A stretch of 51,632 nucleotides of DNA from positions 1 to 51,632 of the forward strand of contig NZ_JAGGQU010000041.1 of NCBI RefSeq assembly GCF_018613155.1, given 5' to 3'. Every line of letters begins with the position of its first letter. Position 1 is the first letter of the stretch. Made by a program: the position numbers and the translations under genes. Positions 17,066 through 24,543 of the stretch are shown here, in pieces. The notes beneath the pieces were generated by a model. The model was not told the origin of the DNA, made no database searches, and saw only the letters and a list, made by a program, of their open reading frames with translations. This stretch comes from Bacillus sp. ISL-55 (GTDB lineage: Bacteria > Bacillota > Bacilli > Bacillales > Cytobacillaceae).

Positions 17066-17650
17066 ATGATAAAAAACAAATGGAAAATCGGATTCTTTAT
17101 TCTGTTGGGTATCATGGCAGCGGCCATCCTGATAATTTGGATCCTCATAGCCTCACCAGTAGAGGAAACAAAAGTAAAGCCAGGGACAGATGGCACTGGA
17201 ACAGATGATGTTGCTTTTAATGTATCGACAAACAAACGTGATTTAAACAGGGTCATCAATCATTACTTAGAAGAAGAAGCAAAAAATAGTCAGATGGATT
17301 ATCAGGTTTTGCTGACAGATGAGGTAGAATTATATGGGACGCTGCCGCTCTTCAGTCAGGAGCTGGGGTTGAAGCTGACCTTTGAACCCCAGGCATTGAA
17401 GAATGGTGATTTAATTTTAAACCAGAGATCCATTTCAGTGGGGAAACTCAATCTTCCTGTATCAACTGTTCTTAAATTTGTCCGTGACAGCTACGATTTG
17501 CCGGATGCTGTAATTATACAGCCAAAGGAAGAGAGAGTATATGTTTCTATGCAGAAGCTGAAGTTGAAAAGTGATACCAAGGTCCGTGTTAATGAATTTG
17601 ATTTGAAAAAGGACAATATTAAATTTACCCTGCTTGTTCCAGCAGATTAA
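17066..17650 (+). CDS. ypmS: DUF2140-type membrane-anchored protein (YpmS-like)
   Basis: Encodes 194 residues with one N-terminal membrane helix (about 8-30) and an extracytoplasmic domain that looks beta-rich. Length, topology and position directly after the SGNH lipoprotein match Bacillus YpmS. The function is unknown; co-location with ypmR suggests a shared envelope role. The GAGGAG site lies 12 bases before the ATG, longer than usual, so translation may be modest. Confidence 0.8.
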   Translation: MIKNKWKIGFFILLGIMAAAILIIWILIASPVEETKVKPGTDGTGTDDVAFNVSTNKRDLNRVINHYLEEEAKNSQMDYQVLLTDEVELYGTLPLFSQELGLKLTFEPQALKNGDLILNQRSISVGKLNLPVSTVLKFVRDSYDLPDAVIIQPKEERVYVSMQKLKLKSDTKVRVNEFDLKKDNIKFTLLVPAD

Positions 17651-17683
17651 GAAGTCACTCTTTAGGGTGCCTTCTTTTTATTT
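17649..17683 (+). terminator. Terminator of ypmR-ypmS
   Basis: AAGAAG-CAC pairs with GTG-CTTCTT with one internal mismatch, followed by TTTTATTT. Confidence 0.55.
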
Positions 17684-17766
17684 GCTCTTTTCTCAAACTT
17701 TGTTGCTATTGAATACAAAATAGGAATTCAAAATCTATTTTTTGAAAAGGATAGATTAGGAGCTTT
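17684..17766 (+). repeat. Dispersed repeat family A, copy 2 (truncated)
   Basis: Contains the family start GCTCTTTTCTCAAAC then TTTGTTGCTATTGAATAC but lacks the distal TTTAACAACAA end found in the other three copies. Confidence 0.65.
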
Positions 17767-17783
17767 AAATGACCAATTAGCAG

Positions 17784-17811
17784 AAAAAAAGTCAGGCCGG
17801 GCAACCGGCCT
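17784..17811 (-). terminator. Terminator of the DUF4397 gene
   Basis: On the minus strand AGGCCGG pairs with CCGGCCT around TTGC, followed by GAC and seven T. Confidence 0.85.
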
Positions 17812-17813
17812 TA

Positions 17814-18575
17814 TTACCCTTGCAATAAAATTACTTCAATTGGCGGTTCTCCTTTTGCAGTGCCCACAGCGACGATTGTGTAAGCATTGTTTGGCTCCAA
17901 TTTCACATCAGGAATTGTAAGAACCGTATTCTTAGTACCGGCAACTTTTGCCTCTAATGTAACGGTCATTGGTGTCAGGGCTAAATAAGTTGTTGCCTGT
18001 TTATAAGATACGTTCGGGAATATTACATCTCCATTTTTTCCTGTGATATCTACTGCAGGAGCGTCCGGAGAAAGGTGGATAAACCTGGCTTTAGTTTCTC
18101 CTACCGGTGTTTGCGGGTTGTCTTCAAATATTAGCAGCTTTAACTTATTGGCTGGCCCGGCAATGGCAGCTGTATAAATTCGCCCAGGTTCGACCGTAAT
18201 CTTTTTGCTGATAACTGTAGAAACGCTATCTCCGGCAGGATATATGTCGACCTGGTATTTCCCTGGGGCCAGCTGCATATGGCTGCTGTTCGTTTTATAG
18301 CTGAAGTCGCGGAGCACTCTGCTGCCGTTTATATAAATATCGACGTCCTCCACCTCAGGCGAAGCATGCAAAAAACGCACCATGGATGTTAATGTGTTCG
18401 ATTGACTGGTCGGTACAGTATAAGAGCGCATTAACTGGACTGCCTTATTTATATTACGCAGGTGCTTGTGGTAATACATGACGTGCCTATTTGGGTCAAG
18501 GTATTTATAATAATTAGCCAATAAATCATACATGGCCGCTTTATGCAGGTAATCATTCTGGTTCCTAGTGGACAT
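17814..18575 (-). CDS. DUF4397 domain protein, possible spore-surface protein
   Basis: Encodes 253 residues. A polar, Tyr/His-rich N-terminal segment (1-50) precedes two DUF4397 modules, each opening with a VRFLHASPEVEDVDIYING / ARFIHLSPDAPAVDIT type strand and ending in an Ala/Val-rich beta pair. There is no signal peptide. The ATG at 18575 is preferred because AGGAG lies eight bases upstream; a GTG three codons earlier overlaps that site. A SigK-like promoter at 18611-18638 suggests late mother-cell expression and hence a spore-coat or exosporium location; that is inference. Confidence 0.75.
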   Translation of the reverse strand: MSTRNQNDYLHKAAMYDLLANYYKYLDPNRHVMYYHKHLRNINKAVQLMRSYTVPTSQSNTLTSMVRFLHASPEVEDVDIYINGSRVLRDFSYKTNSSHMQLAPGKYQVDIYPAGDSVSTVISKKITVEPGRIYTAAIAGPANKLKLLIFEDNPQTPVGETKARFIHLSPDAPAVDITGKNGDVIFPNVSYKQATTYLALTPMTVTLEAKVAGTKNTVLTIPDVKLEPNNAYTIVAVGTAKGEPPIEVILLQG

Positions 18576-18610
18576 ACCCCTCACTCCTAATTTTATTGAA
18601 TGCTCAAATG

Positions 18611-18638
18611 TAAAATATGCAAATTGGGCGCAATAGGT
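18611..18638 (-). promoter_or_regulatory. Candidate SigK promoter of the DUF4397 gene
   Basis: On the minus strand AC (18638-18637), a 17-base spacer and CATATTTTA (18619-18611) fit the SigK pattern AC-N16/17-CATANNNTA. The start point would be about 30 bases before the chosen ATG. The motif is short, so chance matches occur. Confidence 0.45.
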
Positions 18639-18669
18639 GCGAGATGGCGTCAGTAGTTATATAAAAAAT

Positions 18670-18908
18670 GGCACTGTTAAAGCCCAATGTTGTTTTATAG
18701 CCCTGTTGATTGTAGTGGAAGGCGCGTAGACTCCTGCGGGATTAGCTGGTCAGATGAGACCCCGCAGGAGCGAAGCGACGAGGAGGCTCATCGCCAGCCC
18801 CGAGGAAGAATTGATCATGAAAAAGACGGTAGTTGGTCTTTTTCATATTCTTCCCGCGGAAAGCGAAGCGCCTGGAACGAAAAATCAGCAGTCCAGTTTA
18901 ACAGAGCC
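18670..18908 (+). repeat. Dispersed repeat family C (MITE-like), copy 1
   Basis: A 239-bp non-coding element with terminal inverted repeats GGCACTGTTAAAGC / GTTTAACAGAGCC. Internal blocks are GTTGATTGTAGTGGAAGGCG, GACTCCTGCGGG with inverse CCCGCAGGAG, and CGCGGAAAGCGAAGCGCCTG. AAAAAAT flanks it on the left (18663-18669) and right (18910-18916), a possible target duplication though low in complexity. It lies immediately upstream of the rsgA-leader promoter. Confidence 0.85.
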
Positions 18909-18921
18909 CAAAAAATAAAGC

Positions 18922-18950
18922 TTTACATGAGGAATGTTTTTCCATATACT
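18922..18950 (+). promoter_or_regulatory. SigA promoter of the rsgA-paralogue leader
   Basis: TTTACA (18922-18927) and TATACT (18945-18950) are separated by exactly 17 bases. Transcription would start near 18957, giving a leader of about 195 bases before the GTPase gene. Confidence 0.75.
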
Positions 18951-18983
18951 ATAAATAACTTAACGAGAGGCAGGTGGAGTGCA

Positions 18984-19040
18984 ATGAGCAGAATGTTAAA
19001 TGTATTGATGATGTCGATTACTTGTTGCACGGCCCCTTAA
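18984..19040 (+). CDS. Putative 18-residue leader peptide (attenuation)
   Basis: The open frame MSRMLNVLMMSITCCTAP starts at ATG 18984 with AGGTGGAG just upstream and ends at TAA 19040. It lies between a good promoter and a strong terminator hairpin, ahead of the RsgA-paralogue gene. Its last sense codons (19027-19035, GCACGGCCC) are complementary to GGGCTGTGC at 19094-19102 inside the terminator, the layout expected of a ribosome-controlled attenuator. The peptide is too short for homology calls; the evidence is positional and structural. Confidence 0.65.
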   Translation: MSRMLNVLMMSITCCTAP

Positions 19041-19102
19041 CCTAAGCGGATCAAACGACTATTTAGTCTTTTTTCTCCATGCTTATGAACCACGGGCTGT
19101 GC
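19027..19102 (+). promoter_or_regulatory. Predicted antiterminator pairing in rsgA-paralogue leader
   Basis: GCACGGCCC (19027-19035) can pair with GGGCTGTGC (19094-19102): nine base pairs including one G-U. This would remove the top four pairs of the terminator stem. The upstream arm lies within the leader-peptide codons, so ribosome position would choose between the two folds. Confidence 0.55.
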
Positions 19103-19119
19103 GTGCCTGTGGTTTTTTT
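19088..19119 (+). terminator. Terminator/attenuator before rsgA paralogue
   Basis: AACCACGGGC (19088-19097) pairs with GCCTGTGGTT (19105-19114), ten pairs with one G-U, followed by seven T. It lies after the leader peptide and before the GTPase start at 19152. A weaker GACTA/TAGTC hairpin with six T lies at about 19057-19073. Confidence 0.85.
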
Positions 19120-19151
19120 ATTTACTAATAAGCATTTGGAGGAAAACTCAA

Positions 19152-20225
19152 TTGAATAACTTTGAAAATATCGGAATGACGGCTGAAGTGAACAGCCATT
19201 TTAATGAATATTATCCTAATGGATTCAAGCTCGGAAGGGTAGCTTTAGAGCATAAGCATAGTTACAGGGTATGGCTGGAAGATGGGGAATACCTGTGCAC
19301 TTTAGCTGGAAAATTAACATTTGAAGCAATAAGTCGTGAGGACCTGCCGGCAGTTGGTGACTGGGTTGCCGTACAAACTTCCCCAGGGGAAATGCGGGGA
19401 ATAATCAAGGGAGTCTTGCCGCGCAAAAGCAAGTTTTCCAGAAAGGCTGCTGGGCAGGTTACCGAGGAGCAGATTGTCGCAGCGAACGTTGATACAGTGT
19501 TCATCGTAAATTCACTCAATGATGATTTGAATCTGAGAAGAATTGAGCGATATCTGCTGCTTGCCTGGGAAAGTGGTTCAAACCCTGTCATCATTTTGAG
19601 CAAAGCCGATTTAGTGACAGATTTAAAAGCGAAGATGGATCAAGTTTCATCAGTGGCCATCGGGATACCTGTAATTGCAGTAAGCGTTCTAGAGGGAACG
19701 GGGACCGCGGAACTTCAACCCTATCTTGCACCAGGTAAAACAGTGGCCTTAATAGGATCGTCAGGAGTCGGCAAGTCTAGTCTTGTCAATTACTTCACAG
19801 GATTTGAAAAGCAGCTGGTCCAGGAGATTAGGGAAACCGATGATAAGGGTAAGCATACTACGACTCATCGGGAAATGGTTCTGCTTCCTGGTGGAGCGAT
19901 ACTAATTGACACACCGGGAATGAGGGAAATTCAGCTTTGGTCAAGTGAGGAAGGAATCATCGAGAGCTTTGCTGATATTGAGCAATATGCGGATGGATGC
20001 AAGTTTCGTGATTGCAGTCATAAGAATGAACCAGGCTGTGCAGTTAGGTCAGCGATCAGCAATGGACTTCTTGATGAAAACAGGCTTTTGAGCTATAAAA
20101 AGCTGCAAAAAGAACTTGCTTTTATTGACAGGAAGCTGGATAAAAAGGCGCAGGCTGATGAAAAGAAACACTGGAAAAACATCAGTAAAGAAGCCCGCCA
20201 CAATGCAAAGTACAAGCGTAAATAA
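19152..20225 (+). CDS. RsgA/YjeQ-family circularly permuted GTPase (paralogue)
   Basis: Encodes 357 residues: an N-terminal OB-like domain (about 40-105), a circularly permuted GTPase with G4 SKADL before G1 GSSGVGKSSLVN and G3 DTPGM, and a C-terminal zinc motif (C-x4-C-x-H-x5-C in CKFRDCSHKNEPGC). RsgA acts on the 30S subunit late in maturation. The housekeeping copy in Bacillus (YloQ) is usually about 300 residues, sits near the prkC genes, and is not attenuated; this one is longer and stands alone with its own leader. TTG 19152 has GGAGGA eight bases upstream. I infer a paralogue deployed when ribosomes are impaired. Confidence 0.85.
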   Translation: MNNFENIGMTAEVNSHFNEYYPNGFKLGRVALEHKHSYRVWLEDGEYLCTLAGKLTFEAISREDLPAVGDWVAVQTSPGEMRGIIKGVLPRKSKFSRKAAGQVTEEQIVAANVDTVFIVNSLNDDLNLRRIERYLLLAWESGSNPVIILSKADLVTDLKAKMDQVSSVAIGIPVIAVSVLEGTGTAELQPYLAPGKTVALIGSSGVGKSSLVNYFTGFEKQLVQEIRETDDKGKHTTTHREMVLLPGGAILIDTPGMREIQLWSSEEGIIESFADIEQYADGCKFRDCSHKNEPGCAVRSAISNGLLDENRLLSYKKLQKELAFIDRKLDKKAQADEKKHWKNISKEARHNAKYKRK

Positions 20226-20227
20226 TG

Positions 20228-20257
20228 AACAGCCTCTTCTTTCCGGAAGGGGCTGTT
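20228..20257 (+). terminator. Hairpin after rsgA paralogue
   Basis: AACAGCCTCTT pairs with AAGGGGCTGTT (one G-U); the T run is poor. Confidence 0.5.
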
Positions 20258-20370
20258 ACTGTTTAAGAGTTCTCAATGTGTTTTTTGCTTTAAAAGTTAT
20301 ACAATAGGGAATAAGTATTTGAGAAGAGTGTTCATTGAGTTATTCAAAGCATGAAAGAAGAGGTGTCACT

Positions 20371-20910
20371 ATGGAAAAAAGCAATCATGAGGTGGCGACA
20401 TTTGCCGGAGGCTGTTTCTGGTGCATGGTCAAGCCGTTCGATGAGCAGCCAGGGATTGTCAGCGTTGTTTCCGGCTATACGGGAGGCACGACAGAGAATC
20501 CTACATATGAGCAGGTTTGCAGCGAGACAACCGGTCATTATGAAGCAGTTCAGATCACATTCAATCCAGATATCTTTCCTTATGAAAAGCTGCTGGAGTT
20601 ATATTGGCAGCAAATAGATCCGACCGATGCCGGAGGCCAGTTTTACGACAGAGGACAATCGTACCAAACCGCGATTTTTTATCATAATGAAGGGCAAAGG
20701 CTATTAGCGGAAGAATCGAAAAAAATGCTTGGGGAAAGCGGGGTCTTTAAGAAGCCAATCGTGACTCCGATTTTGCCAGCAAAACCATTTTATCCTGCCG
20801 AGACATACCATCAGCATTATTATAAGAAAAACCCAGAGAGATATAATGCTTATCATGTTGGTTCAGGACGTTCAGCTTTTATTAAGAATCATTGGGGGGA
20901 AAAGCAATGA
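20371..20910 (+). CDS. msrA: Peptide-methionine (S)-S-oxide reductase
   Basis: Encodes 179 residues of MsrA, which repairs the S form of methionine sulfoxide. The catalytic cysteine is in GGCFWC near the N-terminus, and [19 protein letters not shown] are intact. The frame is open from 20335, but ATG 20371 has AGAGGTGTC upstream. It overlaps msrB by four bases (ATGA); the two reductases are separate proteins made from one transcript. Confidence 0.95.
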   Translation: MEKSNHEVATFAGGCFWCMVKPFDEQPGIVSVVSGYTGGTTENPTYEQVCSETTGHYEAVQITFNPDIFPYEKLLELYWQQIDPTDAGGQFYDRGQSYQTAIFYHNEGQRLLAEESKKMLGESGVFKKPIVTPILPAKPFYPAETYHQHYYKKNPERYNAYHVGSGRSAFIKNHWGEKQ

Positions 20911-21344
20911 TGAAAAAAGATCAAGCGGAGTTAAAGAAAAAACTGACACCCATGCAGTATGAGGTTACGCAAAATAATGGCACAGAACCACCTTTCAGGA
21001 ATGAATATTGGAATGATCTAAGAGAGGGAATATATGTCGATGTCGTCTCAGGGAAGGCACTATTCAGTTCCAGGGATAAATATGATGCCGGATGCGGCTG
21101 GCCAAGCTTCACTAAGCCGATCATGGATGAAGAAATCATTGAAAAACAAGATATGAGCCATTTTATGGTCAGAACTGAAGTGCGGAGCAAGACAGCAGAT
21201 TCTCATTTGGGTCACGTGTTTGATGATGGCCCGGGAGAGAATGGTTTGCGATATTGCATTAATTCCGCTGCATTGAGATTTGTTCCGAAAGAAAAAATGG
21301 AAGAGGAAGGGTATGGAGATTACCTCAAGCTGTTTCGGGATTAA
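20907..21344 (+). CDS. msrB: Peptide-methionine (R)-S-oxide reductase
   Basis: Encodes 145 residues of MsrB, which repairs the R form of methionine sulfoxide. The family blocks [23 protein letters not shown] and the catalytic cysteine in [12 protein letters not shown] are present. A GGGGGG site within the end of msrA serves ATG 20907 (or 20910). It is translationally coupled to msrA and probably co-transcribed with the PTS EIIA gene 33 bases on. Confidence 0.95.
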   Translation: MMKKDQAELKKKLTPMQYEVTQNNGTEPPFRNEYWNDLREGIYVDVVSGKALFSSRDKYDAGCGWPSFTKPIMDEEIIEKQDMSHFMVRTEVRSKTADSHLGHVFDDGPGENGLRYCINSAALRFVPKEKMEEEGYGDYLKLFRD

Positions 21345-21377
21345 TCAATAGCTCTTAGAATGGAAGGGATGATTACG

Positions 21378-21878
21378 ATGTTTAAAAAGCTATTCGGGAA
21401 AAAAGAAGAACCGGTTCAAACAATTCAGCTGTTAGCACCAATTACCGGGAATGCAGTAAACTTAAGTGCAGTTCCGGATCCTGTTTTTTCTGAAAAGATG
21501 ATGGGGGACGGATTGGCAATTGAGCCATCAGAGGGCATTGTTGTATCACCGGTTGATGGTGAAATCATGCAGGTGTTCCCAACTAAGCACGCTGTCGGAA
21601 TCAGGGCGAAAAACGGAGCAGAGATCTTGATCCATATTGGATTGGAGACTGTTTCCCTCAAGGGAGAAGGCTTCGAGACGCATGTCAAGCAAGGTGATAC
21701 AGTGAAGGCTGGGGACAAGCTAGTGACCTTTGATATGGGAATCATCAGTGAAAAGGCAAAAAGTAAGGTAACACCAGTCATTATCACTAACACAGATCAA
21801 GCTGCTTCACTGAAGGTTTTAACAGAAGGCAAAGTCGAAAAGGGTGCGACACCAATCCTTGAGGTTACTTTCGAATAG
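21378..21878 (+). CDS. PTS glucose-type EIIA protein (YpqE/Crr-like)
   Basis: Encodes 166 residues of the EIIA-Glc family, a soluble phosphocarrier that takes phosphate from HPr and passes it to EIIB domains. The phosphorylated histidine is H86 in ILIHIGLETV and the partner H71 lies in TKHAVG. The start at 21378 is set by AAGGGATGA upstream. No membrane EIIBC is nearby, so it is a stand-alone EIIA that must serve permeases encoded elsewhere; msrA-msrB-ypqE order is shared with Bacillus subtilis. Confidence 0.9.
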   Translation: MFKKLFGKKEEPVQTIQLLAPITGNAVNLSAVPDPVFSEKMMGDGLAIEPSEGIVVSPVDGEIMQVFPTKHAVGIRAKNGAEILIHIGLETVSLKGEGFETHVKQGDTVKAGDKLVTFDMGIISEKAKSKVTPVIITNTDQAASLKVLTEGKVEKGATPILEVTFE

Positions 21879-21943
21879 CGGAAATACTTTTTATCGGGAT
21901 GCTCGGCAGAAAGAAGTCACCCGAAAACAACCGTAAAAGCCAA

Positions 21944-21980
21944 AATGAAAACAGCCGCTGATTCAGCGGCTGTTTTCATT
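21944..21980. terminator. Bidirectional terminator after EIIA gene
   Basis: AATGAAAACAGCCGCTGA pairs perfectly with its complement at 21963-21980. T-rich tracts lie on both sides, so it can serve the converging genes. Confidence 0.8.
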
Positions 21981-21982
21981 AG

Positions 21983-22155
21983 GCTGTTTTTCTCAAACTT
22001 TGTTGCTATTGAATACAAAAATAAATTGAATGACCTATATTCCTTCGTAATGGTGCAGCTTCTTACGAAAAAAAGAGCTTGCAAATTACTGCCGACCTGC
22101 AAAATCTGTATAGATTACGTTGAAATCGTCTTTAGGATTTTAACAACAATTGTTA
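21983..22155 (+). repeat. Dispersed repeat family A, copy 3
   Basis: Starts TTTTTCTCAAACTTTGTTGC, then CTATTGAATAC, has CTTACGAAAAAAAGAGC near the middle and ends GGATTTTAACAACAATTG. Immediately follows the bidirectional terminator and abuts the DUF502 gene. Confidence 0.8.
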
Positions 22156-22167
22156 GGAAAACAATCT

Positions 22168-22761
22168 TTAATTAACAGACTTTTGTCCAGCAGACGAAGT
22201 CATTCCGCCAGAGAGGATGAATTTCATCGCATCTTCTGGCTTGACATCAATGATTTCTACCTCAGTTTTTGGGATCAGGAAAGTGAACCCGGCTACCTGG
22301 AAAGTTTGAGGCACGTAGACAGCAACATGCTCTGACAATGGCTCATGGAATGCCTGCAGATTTTCTGTAGTAATGAATCCGAGGCTCTTCATATTTGTGC
22401 CAGGAATCGTAACCAAAGCGACCTTGGAAAACGACTTTTTCTCGCCAAGAAAGGAATGGACCGTATCCTTTATAACTGAATAAACCGTCTTTACAAAAGG
22501 AGTTTTTTCCAATAACCTGTCAATTAACTTGATGATACTTCCGACTATGAATCGGGTGGACAACCAGCCCAGAATGGTGATAAGGACAAGGGTCGTCAGA
22601 AGGCCGATACCAGGAATGTACCTTTCTTGCAAATATGGCTTCAGAACATTACCAAGAAGGCTGTCCAAAAACATGAATGTTTTATAAATGACATAGATAA
22701 CGAGAATGATCGGGACTATTGTCAGGATCCCATTAATGAAATTCTTCAGTACACTTTTCAT
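22168..22761 (-). CDS. DUF502 family membrane protein
   Basis: Encodes 197 residues with two N-terminal membrane helices (about 8-28 and 48-70) separated by a short loop, the family block KTVYSVIKDTVHSFLG and a C-terminal domain with VAVYVPQTFQVAGF. DUF502 proteins are widespread in bacteria with unknown function. ATG 22761 has AAGGAG seven bases upstream on the minus strand; the in-frame codons before it lack a site. It lies 63 bases after a second minus-strand gene with which it may be co-transcribed. Confidence 0.85.
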   Translation of the reverse strand: MKSVLKNFINGILTIVPIILVIYVIYKTFMFLDSLLGNVLKPYLQERYIPGIGLLTTLVLITILGWLSTRFIVGSIIKLIDRLLEKTPFVKTVYSVIKDTVHSFLGEKKSFSKVALVTIPGTNMKSLGFITTENLQAFHEPLSEHVAVYVPQTFQVAGFTFLIPKTEVEIIDVKPEDAMKFILSGGMTSSAGQKSVN

Positions 22762-22824
22762 AGTAAACTCCTTATTCAAAACATATGGAAGTATCATACA
22801 CTTTTTAACCGGATTTTTCTATGA

Positions 22825-23919
22825 CTAATTTTTCTTAACCTTGGCGACGATTATCGATGAAATCTGGATGACTGACTTTTCGCTGGTATTAGTTAGAGAC
22901 GAGTTTTTTGCTGTTTCAAATCGGACAGTGTGCCGGCCTTTTTCCAGACCGCTTGCGATATAAAGATACCTTTCACGAGTAAAAGGCCACCATGCGGAAA
23001 GTGTCCTGACATATTCCCCGTCAATATATACCTTCATTGTACCTCCATCCGGACTTCGAATGGCATTTACCCCAAGGATGGGGCCTTCGAATTCATACTC
23101 TAGATAATCTTCGGGTATTGTGCTTATATTTATTCCATTTTCACTATTGAATCCTTTTCGTGCAGTTACTAGCTTTTTTTCATAAAAGTATAAATTTTGT
23201 TGCCGGATTAAGGGTTTTGGCAGACTGGCAATCTCGGCATCTATTTCGATATTCTTCTTGATCAGTTCAAGTATAGAAGCAGCGTACAATTGATACCCCT
23301 TGCCATTTGGGTGTACCATATCAGTCGTTAGCTGTTCTGTGAGCATTCCAGATTGCCTGAAGGGAATGCGCATGTCCAGTGTTTTTGCTCCATAATGGGT
23401 GGAAAGTCTTTTAATCGCATCAGCAAATGGTTCTTGTTTTAAAGGACTTTCAATGATAGTGATGATTTCTGAGCCAGGGTAACGCTCCTTTGCATCTCGG
23501 ATCAATTTTTCGTAAAAAAAAGTAAACTGTTCAGAATCCATGTATTTACGGTCATTTTCTCCAAAAACAATAAAGATGAGATCACTGTCCCCGAATCTCG
23601 GCGACTTTTGCAGTTTGTAAATTCCTTCAAAAGAGGTTGCTCCACTCTGTACGAGCATATTTCTTCTTGCCCGGGATCCGCTGAAATCCTTAAGAAGCAT
23701 CTCTAGCTGGCTGTACCAGCGCATATCCTTATTTTCTGCTCCAGCACCCCGGCCAATGCTGTCTCCGATTATCAAATAATTAAACGATGAACCAGAGGCG
23801 ATTTTTTCATAAACTGTTAAATCCTTCGAAAGGTAATGTTCTGTCTGTATCGCCAAAAAATAAATAACGGCGGCAATAATGAAGACTATACTGTAAATTT
23901 TTTTAGCGCTGAATTTCAT
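22825..23919 (-). CDS. Membrane-anchored SGNH/GDSL hydrolase
   Basis: Encodes about 364 residues: an N-terminal membrane helix (about 6-26), an SGNH hydrolase domain with block I LIIGDSIGRGAG, a FGENDRKYMD block III and DMVHPNGKGYQLYA block V, then a C-terminal beta domain of about 130 residues that resembles a carbohydrate-binding or accessory module (GGTMKVYIDGEYVRTLS). An extracellular esterase acting on cell-wall or exopolysaccharide acyl groups is plausible. The first ATG with a reasonable upstream GGAGGG (spacer about 12) is 23919. A second, unrelated SGNH lipoprotein is encoded at 16.2 kb. Confidence 0.8.
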   Translation of the reverse strand: MKFSAKKIYSIVFIIAAVIYFLAIQTEHYLSKDLTVYEKIASGSSFNYLIIGDSIGRGAGAENKDMRWYSQLEMLLKDFSGSRARRNMLVQSGATSFEGIYKLQKSPRFGDSDLIFIVFGENDRKYMDSEQFTFFYEKLIRDAKERYPGSEIITIIESPLKQEPFADAIKRLSTHYGAKTLDMRIPFRQSGMLTEQLTTDMVHPNGKGYQLYAASILELIKKNIEIDAEIASLPKPLIRQQNLYFYEKKLVTARKGFNSENGINISTIPEDYLEYEFEGPILGVNAIRSPDGGTMKVYIDGEYVRTLSAWWPFTRERYLYIASGLEKGRHTVRFETAKNSSLTNTSEKSVIQISSIIVAKVKKN

Positions 23920-24098
23920 TCTTGTTGATATCCCTCCGGAAAATAAGGTCATTATTTCCATTTTAGATGCTTTATCTGAAATATTAAATAAAATTTTCTT
24001 TCTTGCGATATGATTAGGACTTTAGCTGAATTCCACATCGGCGATCATAGAGAGTTTTTAAAAAATCGGGAAATTTCAAAAAATAGGCAAATGCACAA

Positions 24099-24126
24099 AC
24101 GGGTCAAGTACCCATATCATACCGTA
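24099..24126 (+). promoter_or_regulatory. Candidate SigK promoter of the YjcZ-type gene
   Basis: AC (24099-24100), 17 bases, then CATACCGTA (24118-24126) match AC-N16/17-CATANNNTA. The start point would be about 34 bases before the ATG. Confidence 0.5.
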
Positions 24127-24166
24127 AAGGGAAAGCAATTCAAAAACAAACGAGGAGTGATTTTGA

Positions 24167-24355
24167 ATGTACGGATATGATAATGCCCCTATGCCTGTTC
24201 AAGGAGTTCAAGGTGTTCAAGGTACTTTCTGTGGCGGAGGTTATCCTTATGCAGGAGTGGCAGGTGCTGGTTACGGATACGGCGGTTTTGCATTGATCGT
24301 TGTATTGTTCATCTTGTTAATCATCATTGGTGCTTGCTGCAGCTACAACTGGTAA
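24167..24355 (+). CDS. YjcZ family small sporulation protein
   Basis: Encodes 62 residues: a Gly/Tyr/Pro-rich N-terminal half with the repeated unit VQG (codons near 24195-24223 are near-identical repeats) and a C-terminal hydrophobic stretch FALIVVLFILLIIIGACC of the YjcZ/YrkG type. Such peptides are made during sporulation in bacilli and are membrane- or coat-associated. CGAGGAGTG precedes the ATG, and a SigK-like promoter and a strong terminator flank it, giving a monocistron. Confidence 0.85.
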   Translation: MYGYDNAPMPVQGVQGVQGTFCGGGYPYAGVAGAGYGYGGFALIVVLFILLIIIGACCSYNW

Positions 24356-24382
24356 AAACAAACACGGATATTAAATAATTAG

Positions 24383-24420
24383 AGAGGTTGCCTGACAGAG
24401 GCAGCCTCTTATTTTATTTT
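24383..24420 (+). terminator. Terminator of the YjcZ-type gene
   Basis: AGAGGTTGCCT pairs with AGGCAGCCTCT (one G-U), followed by TATTTTATTTTT. Confidence 0.8.
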
Positions 24421-24543
24421 TAAAAATACGAACATTATATTGTGTGTATCAAAATATAGTTCGTTATTTTGGTTGACTCTCCTGCTTTCATTTGTTATAT
24501 TTACCAATGGTTAAGCAAAAAACTGATTGGCGGGGGATGCTGA

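Noticed and set aside
18585-18920. Insertion sequence with transposase
   Set aside because: The repeat is only about 240 bp and carries no transposase frame, so it is at most a non-autonomous element.
18687-18983. Open frame preceding and in phase with the leader peptide
   Set aside because: It lies in the family C repeat without ribosome binding site; only the part from 18984 after the promoter is credible.
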